From the NCBI RefSeq assembly GCF_027887165.1, contig NC_077227.1, positions 77,940,988 to 78,004,987 of the forward strand: a stretch of 64,000 nt of DNA, given 5' to 3'. How positions within the stretch are numbered: position 1 is the first letter of the stretch; each line of letters starts with the position of its first letter. The position numbers and the translations under genes are program-made. This DNA is from Monodelphis domestica (taxonomy: Eukaryota > Chordata > Mammalia > Didelphimorphia > Didelphidae). This document shows, in pieces, positions 35,816 through 48,000 of this stretch. A model generated the notes under the pieces. The model was given only the letters and a program-made list of their open reading frames with translations, was not told where the DNA came from and ran no database searches.

Positions 35816-36261
35816 TTCCCTGTTGGAATTCTAGGAAAGCCCTCTGCTGTGCCTTTGAAATCTATACACCCAAACCCAAACATCTTCACACTCCCTTAGA
35901 CATTGACGTCCAAAGTCTAATCCTTTCCTGTCTTACCTTCTTTCTCCTTTCACTACATAAATTGTATGACTAACACAATATTACCTAAGTCTAAACTTTA
36001 TTCCTAAATCCAGTCTCATTTATCTTTCTATGCAAAATAACTAAAATCATGAGGCAGAAACAAAGCTTGTCATTTTCTTTCCACCAGACACCCTGGTGTC
36101 TCATGTTCTAATAGGTATGGAGAAGTAGAAATACCCAATGGAACTCTAGCTTGGGGTTTAGGTGCTTCCAGGATCCTGAATCACTCTCCATTTGCCCACT
36201 GTTCTAGAAACCCCATCCCCATCTGTAATCCCTTCTCCAACACACACACAGAGCCCCCATC

Positions 36262-36575
36262 CCTTAACCTGGAAGTTGTTATGGTTGTCAGTGTTTTTAA
36301 GTTGTGTCCAACTCTCTGTGACCCCATTTGGGGTTTTCTTAGCAAAGATACTGGAGTGGTTGGCCATTTTCTTCTGCACCTCATTTTTACAGATGAGGAA
36401 ACTGAAGCAAACAGAGTTAAATGCCTTGCCCAGGGTCACATGGTCAGGCCTGGGATCAGAAGGACCTGGGTTCAAATCTGATATCAACCTAGCTGTATGA
36501 CCCTGGGCAAGTCACTTAACCTTGTTTGTCTAATTCTTATTCTTCTGTCCTAGAGTTGTTACTAGGATAGAATAT
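36262..36575. repeat. MAR-type SINE (antisense) meeting a forward SINE
   Basis: 36275-36440 is a reverse MAR-type SINE (TTGTGTCCAACTCTCTGTG). About 36445-36575 is a forward SINE (ACCTGGGTTCAAATCTGA to AGGATAGAATATAAG), whose tail becomes the GAAA array. Confidence 0.7.
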
Positions 36576-37419
<844 letters not shown>

Positions 37420-38079
37420 TCCTCAACCACAGATGTACTTATTATCCTTTGGAAAGTGGAGCTCATCTGAGAAGGAAGAATCGTCTTGATTTCACACAAA
37501 GCATACTTTGGGTGAAACCAAGATGATTCTTGATTCCACTAAACACGCCTTCAAATCCTTTTATGTTTGTTTTAAAATTTTTACTAAGTCAGTAGAGGTG
37601 AGCCAGAAAGTGATTTAGAGTCCCTGTAAGTAAAGATCCCAGACTACTAACTACAGGCCAACTTGGGGAGAGGAGCTCATCTGGGGTGCAGCCTCAGAAG
37701 GAAAGAAGGGAAGTGTGCCATCTGGTGGCTTCTTATTGTAATTCATTATTTTTGTAGCAAAGCGAAGTCTGTCAGAAATAAATTTCTACCCCCAAGGCAA
37801 AGCCTGACTTGAAGGTCTCCATGGTGGAGAGGGAATACATCACCTCTTGGGCAATCCATTATACTTTTCCATAGTTCTTATCATTGGTAGGAAGTTTTCT
37901 TAGATACTAAAAATGGGGGAGGGGGTACAGAACAAAGTGACTTAAAGAAGAAAGTTGTCAAATACAGGGATTCTATGCTACTGGAATCATTCCTAGGGGG
38001 TCAGGGGTCACTGTGCTAAGTAGGGAGGGGAAGAAATCTAGGAAGGATCTTACACTGGTCCAACTTCTGGTAGCTTACT

Positions 38080-38275
38080 ATTTTTTAACCCTTACTTTCT
38101 GTCTTAGAATCCATACTCAGTATAGATTCTAAGACAGAAGGGTGGTAAGGGCTAGGCAATTGGAGTTAAGTGACTTTCCCAGGGTCACACAGCTAGGAAG
38201 TATCTGAGTCCAGATCTAAGCCCAGGACCTCCAGTCTCCTGGCTCTATCCCCTGTGTTATCTAGCTGCCCCTAGC
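38080..38275 (-). repeat. SINE, antisense
   Basis: TTTTTTAACCCTTACTTTCT to GTGTTATCTAGCTGCCCC. Confidence 0.75.
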
Positions 38276-38489
38276 TTTCTATTTTAACTAATTCTTTTTG
38301 CTAACTAGAAACTAAAATTTGTACTTGTCTTACTGATAAAGAATTTCAAGTGCTATCAGTGCCCTATAAATTTGTCATCCTTGATATAAGACTTGTTCAC
38401 TCTATTCTAGTTAGAAATCTAGAAATCATTTACCCTAAATAGTCCTGAAACTCATATTCTGATACATTGAGGAGAAACTTCTGATGGGG

Positions 38490-38935
38490 TAGTGTTGCAT
38501 AAATTCCAACCACAGGTAAGAAAATGATGATCAAGGTCTCCAAGCCATAGAGAAAAAGGTTTATTGTAAGAGGGCCAGTCCCACAATAAAGCCAGACTTC
38601 TGGTCAAGACCAAAAGACCCCCAGCACTGTGAAAGACCTTCCAATATAACCCCAAAGAATATCACAATTTATATATCAAGGTAAAAATACCATGTTAAAA
38701 ATAGATCAGGACATACTTCTCATTGGTAGAAGAAGTTGCTTGATGGAAAAGGGGGGAGTGGGGGAACCTGGACTAGAGCCTGCAAAGATAAGAGTGAGTG
38801 GTGTTGGGTAGTACCAGGCTTCAAATCTTGGGTCAAGCCTATTGATGTATTGTAGATCACAAGTTCAAGACCATAATTATTGCTGAGGGTGCCTGAAATA
38901 GCAACTTGGGGAAGGGGGGAGGAACACTAAGACCT
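38490..38935 (-). mobile_element. Possible LTR fragment
   Basis: Two minus-strand AATAAA-like signals near the left end (GGTTTATTG, ACAATAAAGCC nearby), and an overall texture like an LTR in reverse. The boundaries are guesses. Confidence 0.3.
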
Positions 38936-38989
38936 ATATTATGGATTTGACCTTTTTCTGACTTTCATTTCCATGTTCCCAATCTATTT

Positions 38990-39195
38990 CTTTTTTTTTT
39001 TAATTCTTACCTTCCATCTTAGAATCAGTACTGTGTATTGGTTCCAAGGGAAAAGAGAGGTAAGGGGTAGTAAACGGGAGTTAAGTGACTTGCCCAGGGT
39101 CACACAGCTTGGAAGTATCAAGGTCAGATTTTAGTTCAGGCCCTTCTGTCTTTAGGCCTGGCTCTTAATCCACTGAACCATCTAGCTGCCCCCTC
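38990..39195 (-). repeat. SINE, antisense
   Basis: TTTTTTTTTTTAATTCTTACC to CTGAACCATCTAGCTGCCCC, with a long T-run. Confidence 0.75.
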
Positions 39196-39329
39196 CTAAT
39201 CTATTTCAATAGCCTTCAAATAGGCCCCCCCCTTTTCTCCAGTCTTCATTTGGCCAGACTAATCTTTCTTAGGCACAGATCTGCTAGTTAAATTTCTCTG
39301 CTTTAAAAAAAGAGGCCTCAGCCTCCGAA

Positions 39330-40040
39330 TCGTAAACAGAGTAAAGTTCAAGTATTTTTGGCTGGTGTTTGACATGCTCCACAATTGGATGCCACCCTGC
39401 CTTTCCAGTCTTGCCTCACCCTTCTCTTCACCCCAACAAATACACTCCTAAGTGCTAACCCAGTTGTATTATGCTGCCTCCCAAACATGCCCTAGACTTT
39501 GTTAGCATCAACTCTTAGCCCACATTGTTTTCTATCTGTGGAATGTCTTCCTTCTGTTTTAGCAAAGGACCACAGATGTAGATCGAGAAGGGGCTAACAC
39601 ATAAATTTTACAGACGAGGAAACTGAGGCTAATGGATTTGCCAAGAGTTACCCAATTTAGTATGTGTCTAAGGCAGAATTTGAGCTCATGTCTTCCTAAC
39701 TCCAAGCCCCAAAATCTATCCACTGCCTTTCTCTACCCATGATTTTAAGCCCAAAATTCTACCTCAAAGTATCCTTGATTCAGTCAGTGATAATATTCCC
39801 TCTTAAACCTCACATAGGTATTTTTGTTCTGTACTTCTCCAAATGCACTTAACATAAAATATTGTCTATTAGCTATCTGTGTTTACCTTTTATTGCCCTT
39901 TAAGATCTTGATTTTCCTAAACAGAGGATTCAATGTTTTGTCTAATGTTCATATTTTATCTAAACTCTGAATTTCTTCCAGCATTAAGAGCAGTGCACTG
40001 CACAATAATAGGTACCTAATAACTAAGGAATGAATGAAAT
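39330..40040 (+). mobile_element. L2 fragments
   Basis: L2-like text at about 39340-39560 (TGACATGCTCCACAATTGG) and 39930-40040 (GCACTGCACAATAATAGGTA), with a MIR-like SINE between them near 39600-39725. Confidence 0.45.
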
Positions 40041-40564
40041 AAGTGGTTTGTGACTGTAAAGGGCTAATATACCATATAAACATGAGCTATTGCTATTATT
40101 ATCTCTATCTTCTTTCACATTTCCTTTCTTTTTAGACTATTTAATCAGCCCTTCCCCTCCTCGTTCAAATCATTCTACATTCACTTTCTTTTAGATTATA
40201 TCCTGATATTGAAGCATTGTCACCTCTCTCTCTTTATCTTCCTTCCTTATTCCAGGGAGGAAACAATCCTGGAGGCTGAGGAAGAGGCAATGAAAGCATG
40301 AGCATGAGGGGGATGTGGGAACAGTCAGGGCCAAATAGAGCAGTCATTGATGATAAGAGTTGAGCTCAGCATCACCCAGTATTAACTGAGATCTGGCAGC
40401 CTTGGGTGAGCTTGGGAAACAGGAATGTCCCCCAATTTCATGTTTAATCTGGGAGTCTAAGACATGGAAAATGAATGGCTTCTCCCCCCACCCCAACCCT
40501 TTTCTATAAGAAGTCAGTGTGTTTACTTGGGGAATATGAGGGTAGCTATGCGTGTGAAGGAGCG

Positions 40565-40830
40565 ATACTAAAAATAATAGCTAGCATTTATATAGTGCAT
40601 ATTATGTGTCAGACACTATGCTAAACTTTATAAATAATATCTCATTTGAGCTTGACAGAAATTTTGGGGCACAATTGCTATTATTAACCCATTTTATAGA
40701 TGAGAAAGCTGGGGCAGAGTCTAAGTGATTTGCCAAAGGTCATATAGCTAATAAGCATCTGAGGCTGGAACTTGAACATAGGTATTCCTGACTTAAGTCC
40801 TAGACTGTATCCCCTGAAACACCTAGACCT
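40565..40830 (-). repeat. MIR/Ther-type SINE, antisense
   Basis: AATAATAGCTAGCATTTATA, CATTTTATAGATGAGAAAGC, to CCTGAAACACCTAG. Confidence 0.65.
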
Positions 40831-40890
40831 TCCCTCCATCCACTTTTCTATCCACCACTGAATATATTCCAGATGCCTGAAGTCCTAGAA

Positions 40891-41077
40891 CCATGTTGGC
40901 AAAGCTGTGGTACAGGTGCCGGGACCTTATGGGGAGGGCTGCTCTGATTCCCCTCTCCACAGTGCCAAGGACATTTTTTGTATGCCCTGCCCTCTGTCCA
41001 GCCACCCAATGGGAGCACTTCCTCCCTCTCCTGTCTGGGGTAATGTCATTCAGTCTCAAAAACATTCACCAATGCTG
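40891..41077. mobile_element. Short non-autonomous hAT copy
   Basis: Termini CCATGTTGGCAAAGC and ACATTCACCAATGCTG, with an 8-bp duplication TCCTAGAA/CCCTAGAA (one mismatch). A 187-bp internally deleted relative of the copy at 24630. Confidence 0.7.
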
Positions 41078-41089
41078 CCCTAGAACCTC

Positions 41090-41775
41090 TTAAATAAGAT
41101 GAAGTTAACACAGGAACTAATAATATTCCTTTGGAGTCAGGGGTCATAATTTTGGCTCTTCCTCTCTGGCTATCTCTAGGTGTATGTACATCTAGCCTCC
41201 TCTTTCTAAAAGAGACTTGGTCTAACCAATCTGCATCATATTCATTGTAAGTACTGCAGCCAAGGACTTTGTCTGACTTGCTGAGCATAACACTGTCATA
41301 TGTAGGTGGATGCTTAATAAATGCTTATGATTCATTGAACAGGAAGAACACAGTTGACTCAGAAGTCAACACCCAGTTGCCTAGGAGTTTCAAGTGTAAC
41401 TTCAAGAGATCAAGTATATGTTATATCCTGCTTTCCTATCAACACTTAAAGGCAATTGTGAAGGTTCTCTAAAACCATTCATTTGGAACAAGTTCTAGTC
41501 CTCTGTTGGAAATCATGAACCAAGAATACCAGGGAATTCGGGACAAGAGAAGCCAATGGTAACATCTGCCCTGAATTATACCAAGTGCCCAGTTGACAAG
41601 GCACCCATTTAGGGTCTCCTCACTCTGATCAGAGGCACCTCTGGGGCAGAATCAAAAAGGGCAATGGGTTCAGAGTCAGAAGACCCAGATTCTCTGATAC
41701 CTGTGTGATGTTGGTCAAATCACTCATGCTTATGCCTTAGTCCTAAATCCTACCTTCCGGTTATCTCAAAACTTG
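41090..41775. other. Intergenic stretch with an L2 scrap
   Basis: L2 3'-end-like text at about 41270-41340 (GGATGCTTAATAAATGC); otherwise unassigned. Confidence 0.4.
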
Positions 41776-41779
41776 TTTG

Positions 41780-41965
41780 GATGGGGAACAGCTAGGATTG
41801 AGAGCCAAACCTAGAGATGGGAGATCCTGGATTCAAATTGGACCTCAGATATTTCTTAGCTGGCCCTGGACAAATCACTTAACTCCCATTGCCTAGCCCT
41901 TATGGATTTTCTGCCTTGGAATCAATACACAGTATTGATTCTAAGACGGAAGGTAAAGGTTTAAA
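41780..41965 (+). repeat. Marsupial SINE
   Basis: TGGGGAACAGCTAGGATTGA to AAGACGGAAGGTAAAGG. Confidence 0.75.
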
Positions 41966-42581
41966 AAACAAACAAACAAAAAAACTTGTTTGGATCCATG
42001 AACCTCCATTTTTCCTCTGTATTTCCACCAGTTATATACATGATACAAAAGGACATTTGCCTAAAATAAAAATGCAAGATGAGGCACAAGAATATTACAA
42101 CAAACAGAAAAACATTCTCGCCACTCATTTCCTAGTAAATCTCCTTCCAACCTTCATGGTAAATAACTCAAGCTGCCAAATTGCCAGGCTAAGAGATAAA
42201 TAACAGGTATATAAATGATACTTGTCCACTGAAATAAACACAAAAGGTGTTGTGCTGTGATACCTGAGATGCAATTATTTCTCACAAAGATTGTGAGTTC
42301 TTGGGATTCTGTAGTAAATTACCAGTGAAGAAGAGAGGCTATCTCAAGGACCACGTCTGGTTCCATGACTATTTCTTCTCTTCCCCTTTCCCTCTTGCTC
42401 CCAGCTTCCTGTGTGCCCTCTATTCTTAAGCCATGACCATCTAACCCCCCATCAGAGTCAGTGTTGGGGTAGCATCATCATTGGTTATATTTGGCAGAGG
42501 CTTCTAGAGAATGACATTTTTCTGATGTGTAGAATGGGGCTGATAATAGCTGCCCAAAGCACCTCACCAGTATATTGGATG

Positions 42582-42727
42582 GGGAACAGCTGGGTTGCAT
42601 AGTGGATAGAGCCCCAGGCCTGGAGCCAAGAGGATCTGAGTTCAAATTTGACTTCAGATATTTCCTATCTATGTGCCTGTGTGAGTCACTTAACCCCAGG
42701 TGCCTAGCCCTTGCCCTTTTGTCTTTT
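42582..42727 (+). repeat. Marsupial SINE, 3' truncated
   Basis: GGGGAACAGCTGGGTTGCAT to CCTAGCCCTTGCCC. It abuts the antisense L1. Confidence 0.7.
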
Positions 42728-43074
42728 TTTTTAGATGTTGATATAATTTTTAGTATTTGTTTTCTCACATTTTGCAATCTATGTTCTCTCCCTCCTTACA
42801 CCCTTAACCCCTCCTGAAAAAGGCAGGTAATATGACATAGTTATACATATATTATCCTATAATATACATTTCTATGTTCATCATGTTGTGAAATAAGGCA
42901 CATATTGCTTACACTAGAGAAAAACTCATGGAGGCAATAAGGTAAAGCATGGTATATTTCAATCTGCATTTGGACCTTATCTCTTCTTTCTGTGGTGGTG
43001 GATATTTTTTTATCATGAATCCCTTGAGGTTGTCTTGGAGCCTTGCCTTGTTGATAATAGTTATTATCATACAT

Positions 43075-43936
43075 CAGTGATGGTGAACCTTCTAGAGAAT
43101 TGGATGATGTGGGGTCCTCAGGCATGCAGGGTGTAAGGACCAGAATGTAAGGGGTTAAAATTAAAAGGTTGGACTAAATTTATCAGAGTGTGGTTGCCAG
43201 GAATTAATTCATTCCAAATGATTTTTTAGCAATTTATTTATAAAATATAGAAAGAGTGAAAGTAGAGAAATTAGAAAGAGGGCAGAGTAAGAAATATAGC
43301 TTAATGACCTAGACTATTGCTCAAGTCCTGGCTTTACTCCAGCAGGGCCCTAGAAGCCCCAGCCAGAGGGCTTAGGGGTCAATTAAACAAGGATTTTAGC
43401 AGAGGCTAGTACCTCTCAGAACAAACCAGGGAAAGGAGTCAGGCTTTCTCACTCACCCATGTGGTAGTCCTAATAGGAGCAGTCCTCAGCCAGAGCTCCT
43501 TCAAGGTCAAGTTGAAGGCGAAAGACCTCATCACAGGAAGTTCTTGGCACTTTTAAAGACTGTTCCTTTTTGTCACTTTCTGTACCTTCCTTCCATTTTA
43601 CGTGCACCAATTACAGCTAAAGCTTTGCTTAGGGGTGCCCAAGGGGCAGTCAGTGGGTTCTGATTCATCATCACTCACTTTCACATATGTGGGTCACAGA
43701 CCTCCCCCACTTAAGGATGAGTGGGGTGTATATGCTTCTGGTGATTAAATCTAAAAAATGGGCAAGGGAGAATTCATCCCATCTTCACAGGGGCTAGGGG
43801 GAGGGGAACAGCCTGGCCCCCCATCCCTCTGGCTTTTTAGTAACTCTGGCAAACTCTGTGCTAGGGCAATGGCATGCCTAAAGAGAAGGCTCCAAGTGCC
43901 TCCTATGGCACACATGCCATAGGTTTGCCACCAGAG
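43075..43936. mobile_element. Non-autonomous hAT carrying a nested LTR
   Basis: Termini CAGTGATGGTGAACCTT and ATAGGTTTGCCACCAGAG, with an 8-bp duplication TCATACAT/TCAAACAT. A reverse solo LTR (43146-43685) sits inside. The whole element interrupts an antisense L1. Confidence 0.7.
43146..43685 (-). mobile_element. Solo LTR, same family as 18386, reverse orientation
   Basis: Read on the plus strand it opens TGTAAGGGGT, then GGTTGCCAGGAATT, and ends TTTCACA. This mirrors the end and start of the LTR at 18386-19063. It lies inside an hAT element. A fossil without an internal region. Confidence 0.6.
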
Positions 43937-44021
43937 TCAAACATTACTCCTGTTATTGTGTACAGTGTTCTGGTTCTGCCCACTTCACTTTGCATCACTT
44001 CATATAAGTCTTCTCAGGTTT

Positions 44022-44227
44022 TTTTTTTTTTTTAAACCCTTACCTTCTGTCTTGGAGTCAATACTGTGTATTGGCTCCAAGGCAGAAGAGTGGTAAGGGC
44101 TAGGCAATGGGGGTCAATTGACTTGCCCAGGGTCACACAACTGGGAAGTGTCTGAGGTCACATTTGAACCTAGGACCTCCTGTCTCTAGGCCTGGCTGTC
44201 CATCCACTGAGCTACCCAGCTGCCCCC
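44022..44227 (-). repeat. SINE, antisense, inside L1
   Basis: A T-run, then AAACCCTTACCTTCTGTCTT to ACCCAGCTGCCCCC, flanked by CTTCTCAGG on both sides. A well-preserved copy. Confidence 0.85.
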
Positions 44228-44460
44228 CTTCTCAGGTTTTTTAATCATCTTGTTTGTAATTTCTTACGGCACTGTATTCCATTACAGTCATATGATACAA
44301 CTTGTTCAGCCATTCCCCAATTGATGGACATCTCCTCAATTTCTGATTCTTTGCCACCACAAAAAGAGCAGCTATAAATATTTTTGTCCAAGTAGGTTCT
44401 TTCCTCCTATCTTTAATCTCTTTGGGATACAGACCTAGTAGTGGTATGCCCTTCTGTCAG

Positions 44461-45979
44461 AAAGTAAGGGTTTTTTTAAGCATGTTAATGAAGATCAAAT
44501 ATAATGTGAAAACATTTTCAATTCTAAAATATGTTATAAATATAAGCTATTATTATAACTCTCAAACCAGTTTTGCCTCACTCTTTAGCAGCAAACATTC
44601 CAGGATTTGGGCTTTGGAGTGAGAAATCTTACTGCCTTGTGTCTTGAATTGCCAGGGAAACTTTGGACACCCCATCTTTTTGACAAAAATATTGACACAT
44701 GACACTGAAACATTGGATATATTTGCACAGTGCGGTAGCCACAGGGATGGTTTAGAGAAGTAGGTTGTTTCCCTTTCTGGTCTTAGTCATAGCTGTCCTA
44801 GAAGCCAGAAGATTCGATATCCTTGCTAAATATTATGCCCCTGATTGTGGAGAGTAAGAATGACTGAGTCTCAAAGTAATTTGCAAGTAATTCTAATTGA
44901 AGCATGAGATCCTAGATTTCCAGTTGGAGGGGACCCTAGAGGTCATCTAGGACAAGCCTTTCACTTTACAAATGAGGAAACTGAGGTCCACAGACATTAA
45001 GTGACTTGCCCATAGTGATAAACCCATGTACTGAAATCTAGGTCGCATTCACTCTTCAGTGAATCATGCTTTTTTCTATTCCTTTCTGGGGTTTCTGGAG
45101 GGTATCTCTGGCTGGCCAAGGATTCTTGATCCTCTTTTTAGGCTCCCAACATAGCTGACCCTCATTATCCAAACACTACTAGCAAAGAGCACTTGCCTGG
45201 CTGGAGAGGGTGCCTGAGAACCCTTGGCCCTGATTTGTGTAGTTGGTTTCCTTCTGATTTCTTTCTCATAGCACTCCAGGAGGATCAAAGAGAAGTCATA
45301 TTTCGGGGTTTGTTTCTTTGGCAAAGGCTTTTTCTGCCTGGCGTGATGCCAGTGGGGCGGGTTCAGACTAGTTAACAAGTCCTGGAGAAGGGGCTCCATT
45401 AGAGCAGGCAAGAGGCAGCCCAGGACCCTGGCAAATGGGGGTGGGGTCAATGCCAAGGTTCCCGAGCCACACACCTAGGGGCTGGGGGAAAAGGCAAAGG
45501 AGGGCACCGCATCGTGAGAGGGTCGGAGTCAAACTCAAGGTTTGGTGATGGGGACCTGCTGGATTTATGGAATTGCTGCTAAGTTTAGTCCAATCTGAAT
45601 AGCTCAAAACAGCACTACCTACGGCTTTTAGGACATGTATCTACGCACAATCGTGCCTCTGGCCATTTGAGCCCCTGCTGACAGAACCACCTCCTCCCCC
45701 TCTAAAAGCTTCCCAGAGACACTATCCGTCCGCGAGTCTCTGCACCACAAGCATTTCTCTTCTCCACCCCTCCAACCACCTCCCCGCCACGCATGCAAAC
45801 ACACACACGCAAGTTACACACATGCAGGCACGCAAGCGCTCTCTGGCCTGACTCGCCGTCCCTAGAGACAGTTCGGACTGCCAGGGAGCAAACCTGGGAA
45901 GGTTAGGGTGGGATGGGGGGCGGGGTGTGTGCAGGGGAGAGACCCTTGGCAGACATCAAGGCCCCTGCTCATGTGTGGT
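44461..45979. other. Region upstream of AVPI1, no gene assigned
   Basis: MIR-like text at about 44900-45040; the rest is unique sequence that becomes GC-rich toward 45900. A 132-codon minus frame (45076-45474) is unrecognised and not called. Confidence 0.45.
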
Positions 45980-46126
45980 TTATACTGGAGCCCCGCAGCT
46001 CCGCAGTCGGCCTAAAAGAAGAGGAAGTCATCACGTGCGTCGGAGCCCAGTTGTCGCCGCACCCCAGGGACAGGAATGCGGCTCCGCCCAGGTTCCCGGA
46101 GCCAAACTGAGCTCCGCTTTGGGTAT

Positions 46127-46134
46127 TGACGTCA
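46127..46134. promoter_or_regulatory. AVPI1: Perfect CRE in the AVPI1 promoter
   Basis: TGACGTCA inside the larger palindrome TTGACGTCAA, about 80 bp upstream of the inverted CCAAT box. AVPI1 is known as a vasopressin-induced gene, and vasopressin V2 signalling raises cAMP, so a CREB site here fits the known induction. The link is inference. Confidence 0.75.
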
Positions 46135-46208
46135 ATGAAGCCTGCGGCGCAGGCTGGGGGAGGGGGGGAAGGGCGGAGGGACACACCCCCTTCTCCACTC
46201 CAAGCGCT

Positions 46209-46215
46209 GATTGGT
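46209..46215 (-). promoter_or_regulatory. AVPI1: Inverted CCAAT box (NF-Y type)
   Basis: GATTGGT, the reverse of ACCAATC, within the CpG island. Spacing to the CRE and to the likely first exon is typical for an NF-Y site. Confidence 0.55.
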
Positions 46216-46249
46216 CGTCTCGGATCTTCGCGTTCGATTTTGGAACGTT

Positions 46250-46402
46250 TAGCCTAGAAGCTAAAGGCTGAAGGCTGGTTTTAGCTTCTGGGTGCTGGCA
46301 GCGGTTTTCAATGGATTCGTGGAAGTGAGCGAGGTCGCCGCGTTCCGACAGCCCTGCTTCTTCGCGGCCACTTTCCGGCATTGTGGCGTGAGAGAGTCTC
46401 AG
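46250..46402 (+). other. AVPI1: AVPI1 non-coding exon 1 (5' end estimated)
   Basis: The 3' boundary is a good donor (CTCAG then GTGAGA). The 5' end is a guess from the distance to the CCAAT box. A second donor, GGG then GTGAGT at 46474, could give a longer version. Intron 1 then runs to 54654. Confidence 0.5.
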
Positions 46403-46880
46403 GTGAGAGAGATGCACAGGGCTCGCCGGTGCTTACTTGTGCGGCAAAGCGCCCTGGGGACGGGAAGGAAGGGGTGAGTCTGCCAAGTCCAGATCCTCCA
46501 GAGCCTCCCGAAAATTAGGATCGGGCAGAAGAGCCAGGGGTCCCTCCGCCGCCTTCCGGCTCGGTTTCATGCCTGAGAGAAGGCAGAGCCAGGAGCCCTT
46601 GGGTGTGTGCGTTGGGGACTGCTGTAGACGCAGGTTGGGGAGGTTGTATTGTCCTCGTTGTAGGTATAACCCCCTTCCTGGCCCCTCTCCGAGTCCTTAG
46701 GCTGAACCGGTGCGCAGGCGCCGCTCGGGACCCGCAGATTGCTGCGGGATGGAAACCGGGAGCCAGGGAGCCGGGGCTGGCCCTCTGGCCCCCCTGAGGG
46801 GTTTAAGGGTCACTCTTCGGGCTAAACGGGCTGGTGTGGAGAGGGCGGGAATGCGGAGAGATAAAGGGGCAGGCAGAGGA

Positions 46881-47800
46881 CTTCGAGGGAGATGAGCCCC
46901 ACGCCGAAAGGTAGACCAAACATTCAGCCCTTAGTTCAACGGCCAGCTCATGAGCGTCTCCCGGGGCAGTGGAGTGGAGCCTGGGGTATTGTTGACTTCT
47001 ACTCCGTGGAAACAGACCCCGCTACCAATTTCCTGAGAGATTCCAAAGCTTTTCCTTGACTTCCTCTAGTCTCTTGAAGAGGGAGTTGGCATCATAGAGG
47101 CCGGGTTTCTGGGCAGAAACAAGAAGGCACTAAAAGTAGGGAGCTGAATCGACTTCTTTGAGCTGTGTCTTTCTTTTCCATTTAACTCAAACTCTAAATC
47201 TTGGGGAAAAGAATCTTGAGTCCCCCTGGAGCTGGTAGCCCAAGCTCCCAACCTGGGAGATTCTGTAGTTTGCGTACTTGCAGAAAGAAAGGTCGGTCTT
47301 TGCTCCTGTCTGAGAGCAAGCACTGAATGGCTGTCAAACATCCTTAACCCTGTCAGGTAAAAGGAGATTCTGGAGCCGAATTGCCCTCTCCTCCTACAGA
47401 GCCTGTTCTTTGTCCAGTAGTTTCCCACAGATGGCAGTGAAAAAGGAATCTCCCCAAAGCAATCTGGATCATTATTTGTACCCTGGCTAGCCTAGTTTAA
47501 CCTGAGAGGCCTATAGAGAACATCCCAGTATTTGTGAAGGTAGAGACTTGGAGAACTAGAGAGGCTGCTGGGATTGGTTAGATTTGGTATCAATCCAGAG
47601 GCATTTTCCTACACCCTGCTGCTGCTCCTTAATCTTATAGAAGGTATTGCCCTTACAGGAAATAAGAATTTTATCAAATTCTAAAGAGGACTTAACAACC
47701 TTATCCATCTATACCGGTCACAACCCATAATGCCACTCACTAGTAGCACCAGAGACAGAGGGGGGCATCCACACTTAGTACTGACCAAGATAGGATCTCA
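46881..47800 (+). other. AVPI1 intron 1, proximal part
   Basis: Unique sequence grading out of the CpG island. No repeat or exon identified. Confidence 0.4.
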
Positions 47801-47802
47801 TA

Positions 47803-48000
47803 GGGGCAGCTGGGTAGCTCAGTGGATAGAGCACCAGGCCTAGAGATGGGAGGTCCTGGGTTCAAATTTGGCCTCAGACACTTCCCAGCTGTATGACCCT
47901 GGACAAGTCACTTAACCTCCATTGCCTAGCCTTTACCACTCTTCTGCCTTGGAACCAATACAGTATTTATTCCAAGATGGAAGGTAAGGATAAAAAAAAA
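47803..48000 (+). repeat. Marsupial SINE
   Basis: GGGGCAGCTGGGTAGCTCAG to an A-tail, flanked by near-copies of GATAGGATCTCATA/GATAGAATCTCATA. A well-preserved copy. Confidence 0.85.

Larger units (their letters stand above)
42728..44460 (-). mobile_element. L1 3' end, antisense, with nested insertions
   Basis: L1 text in reverse (TTCTCACATTTTGCAATC at 42761, TGTTCTGGTTCTGCCCAC near 43966, AGCCATTCCCCAATTGATGG near 44310). It is interrupted by the hAT at 43075-43936 and a SINE at 44022-44227, whose duplication is CTTCTCAGG. Confidence 0.7.
45980..46880 (+). promoter_or_regulatory. AVPI1: AVPI1 CpG island and promoter
   Basis: CpG-rich block in a CpG-poor region, 8 kb upstream of the AVPI1 coding exons. 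It holds a perfect CRE (46127-46134), an inverted CCAAT box (GATTGGT, 46209-46215), GC boxes and no TATA. Strong plus-strand donors follow at 46403 and 46474. Confidence 0.75.

Noticed and set aside
45076-45474. 132-codon minus-strand frame
   Set aside because: No recognisable domain, no convincing splice context and no support from synteny. Kept only as a note.
47066-47428. 120-codon minus-strand frame in AVPI1 intron 1
   Set aside because: No similarity recognised, and its composition matches the surrounding intron.
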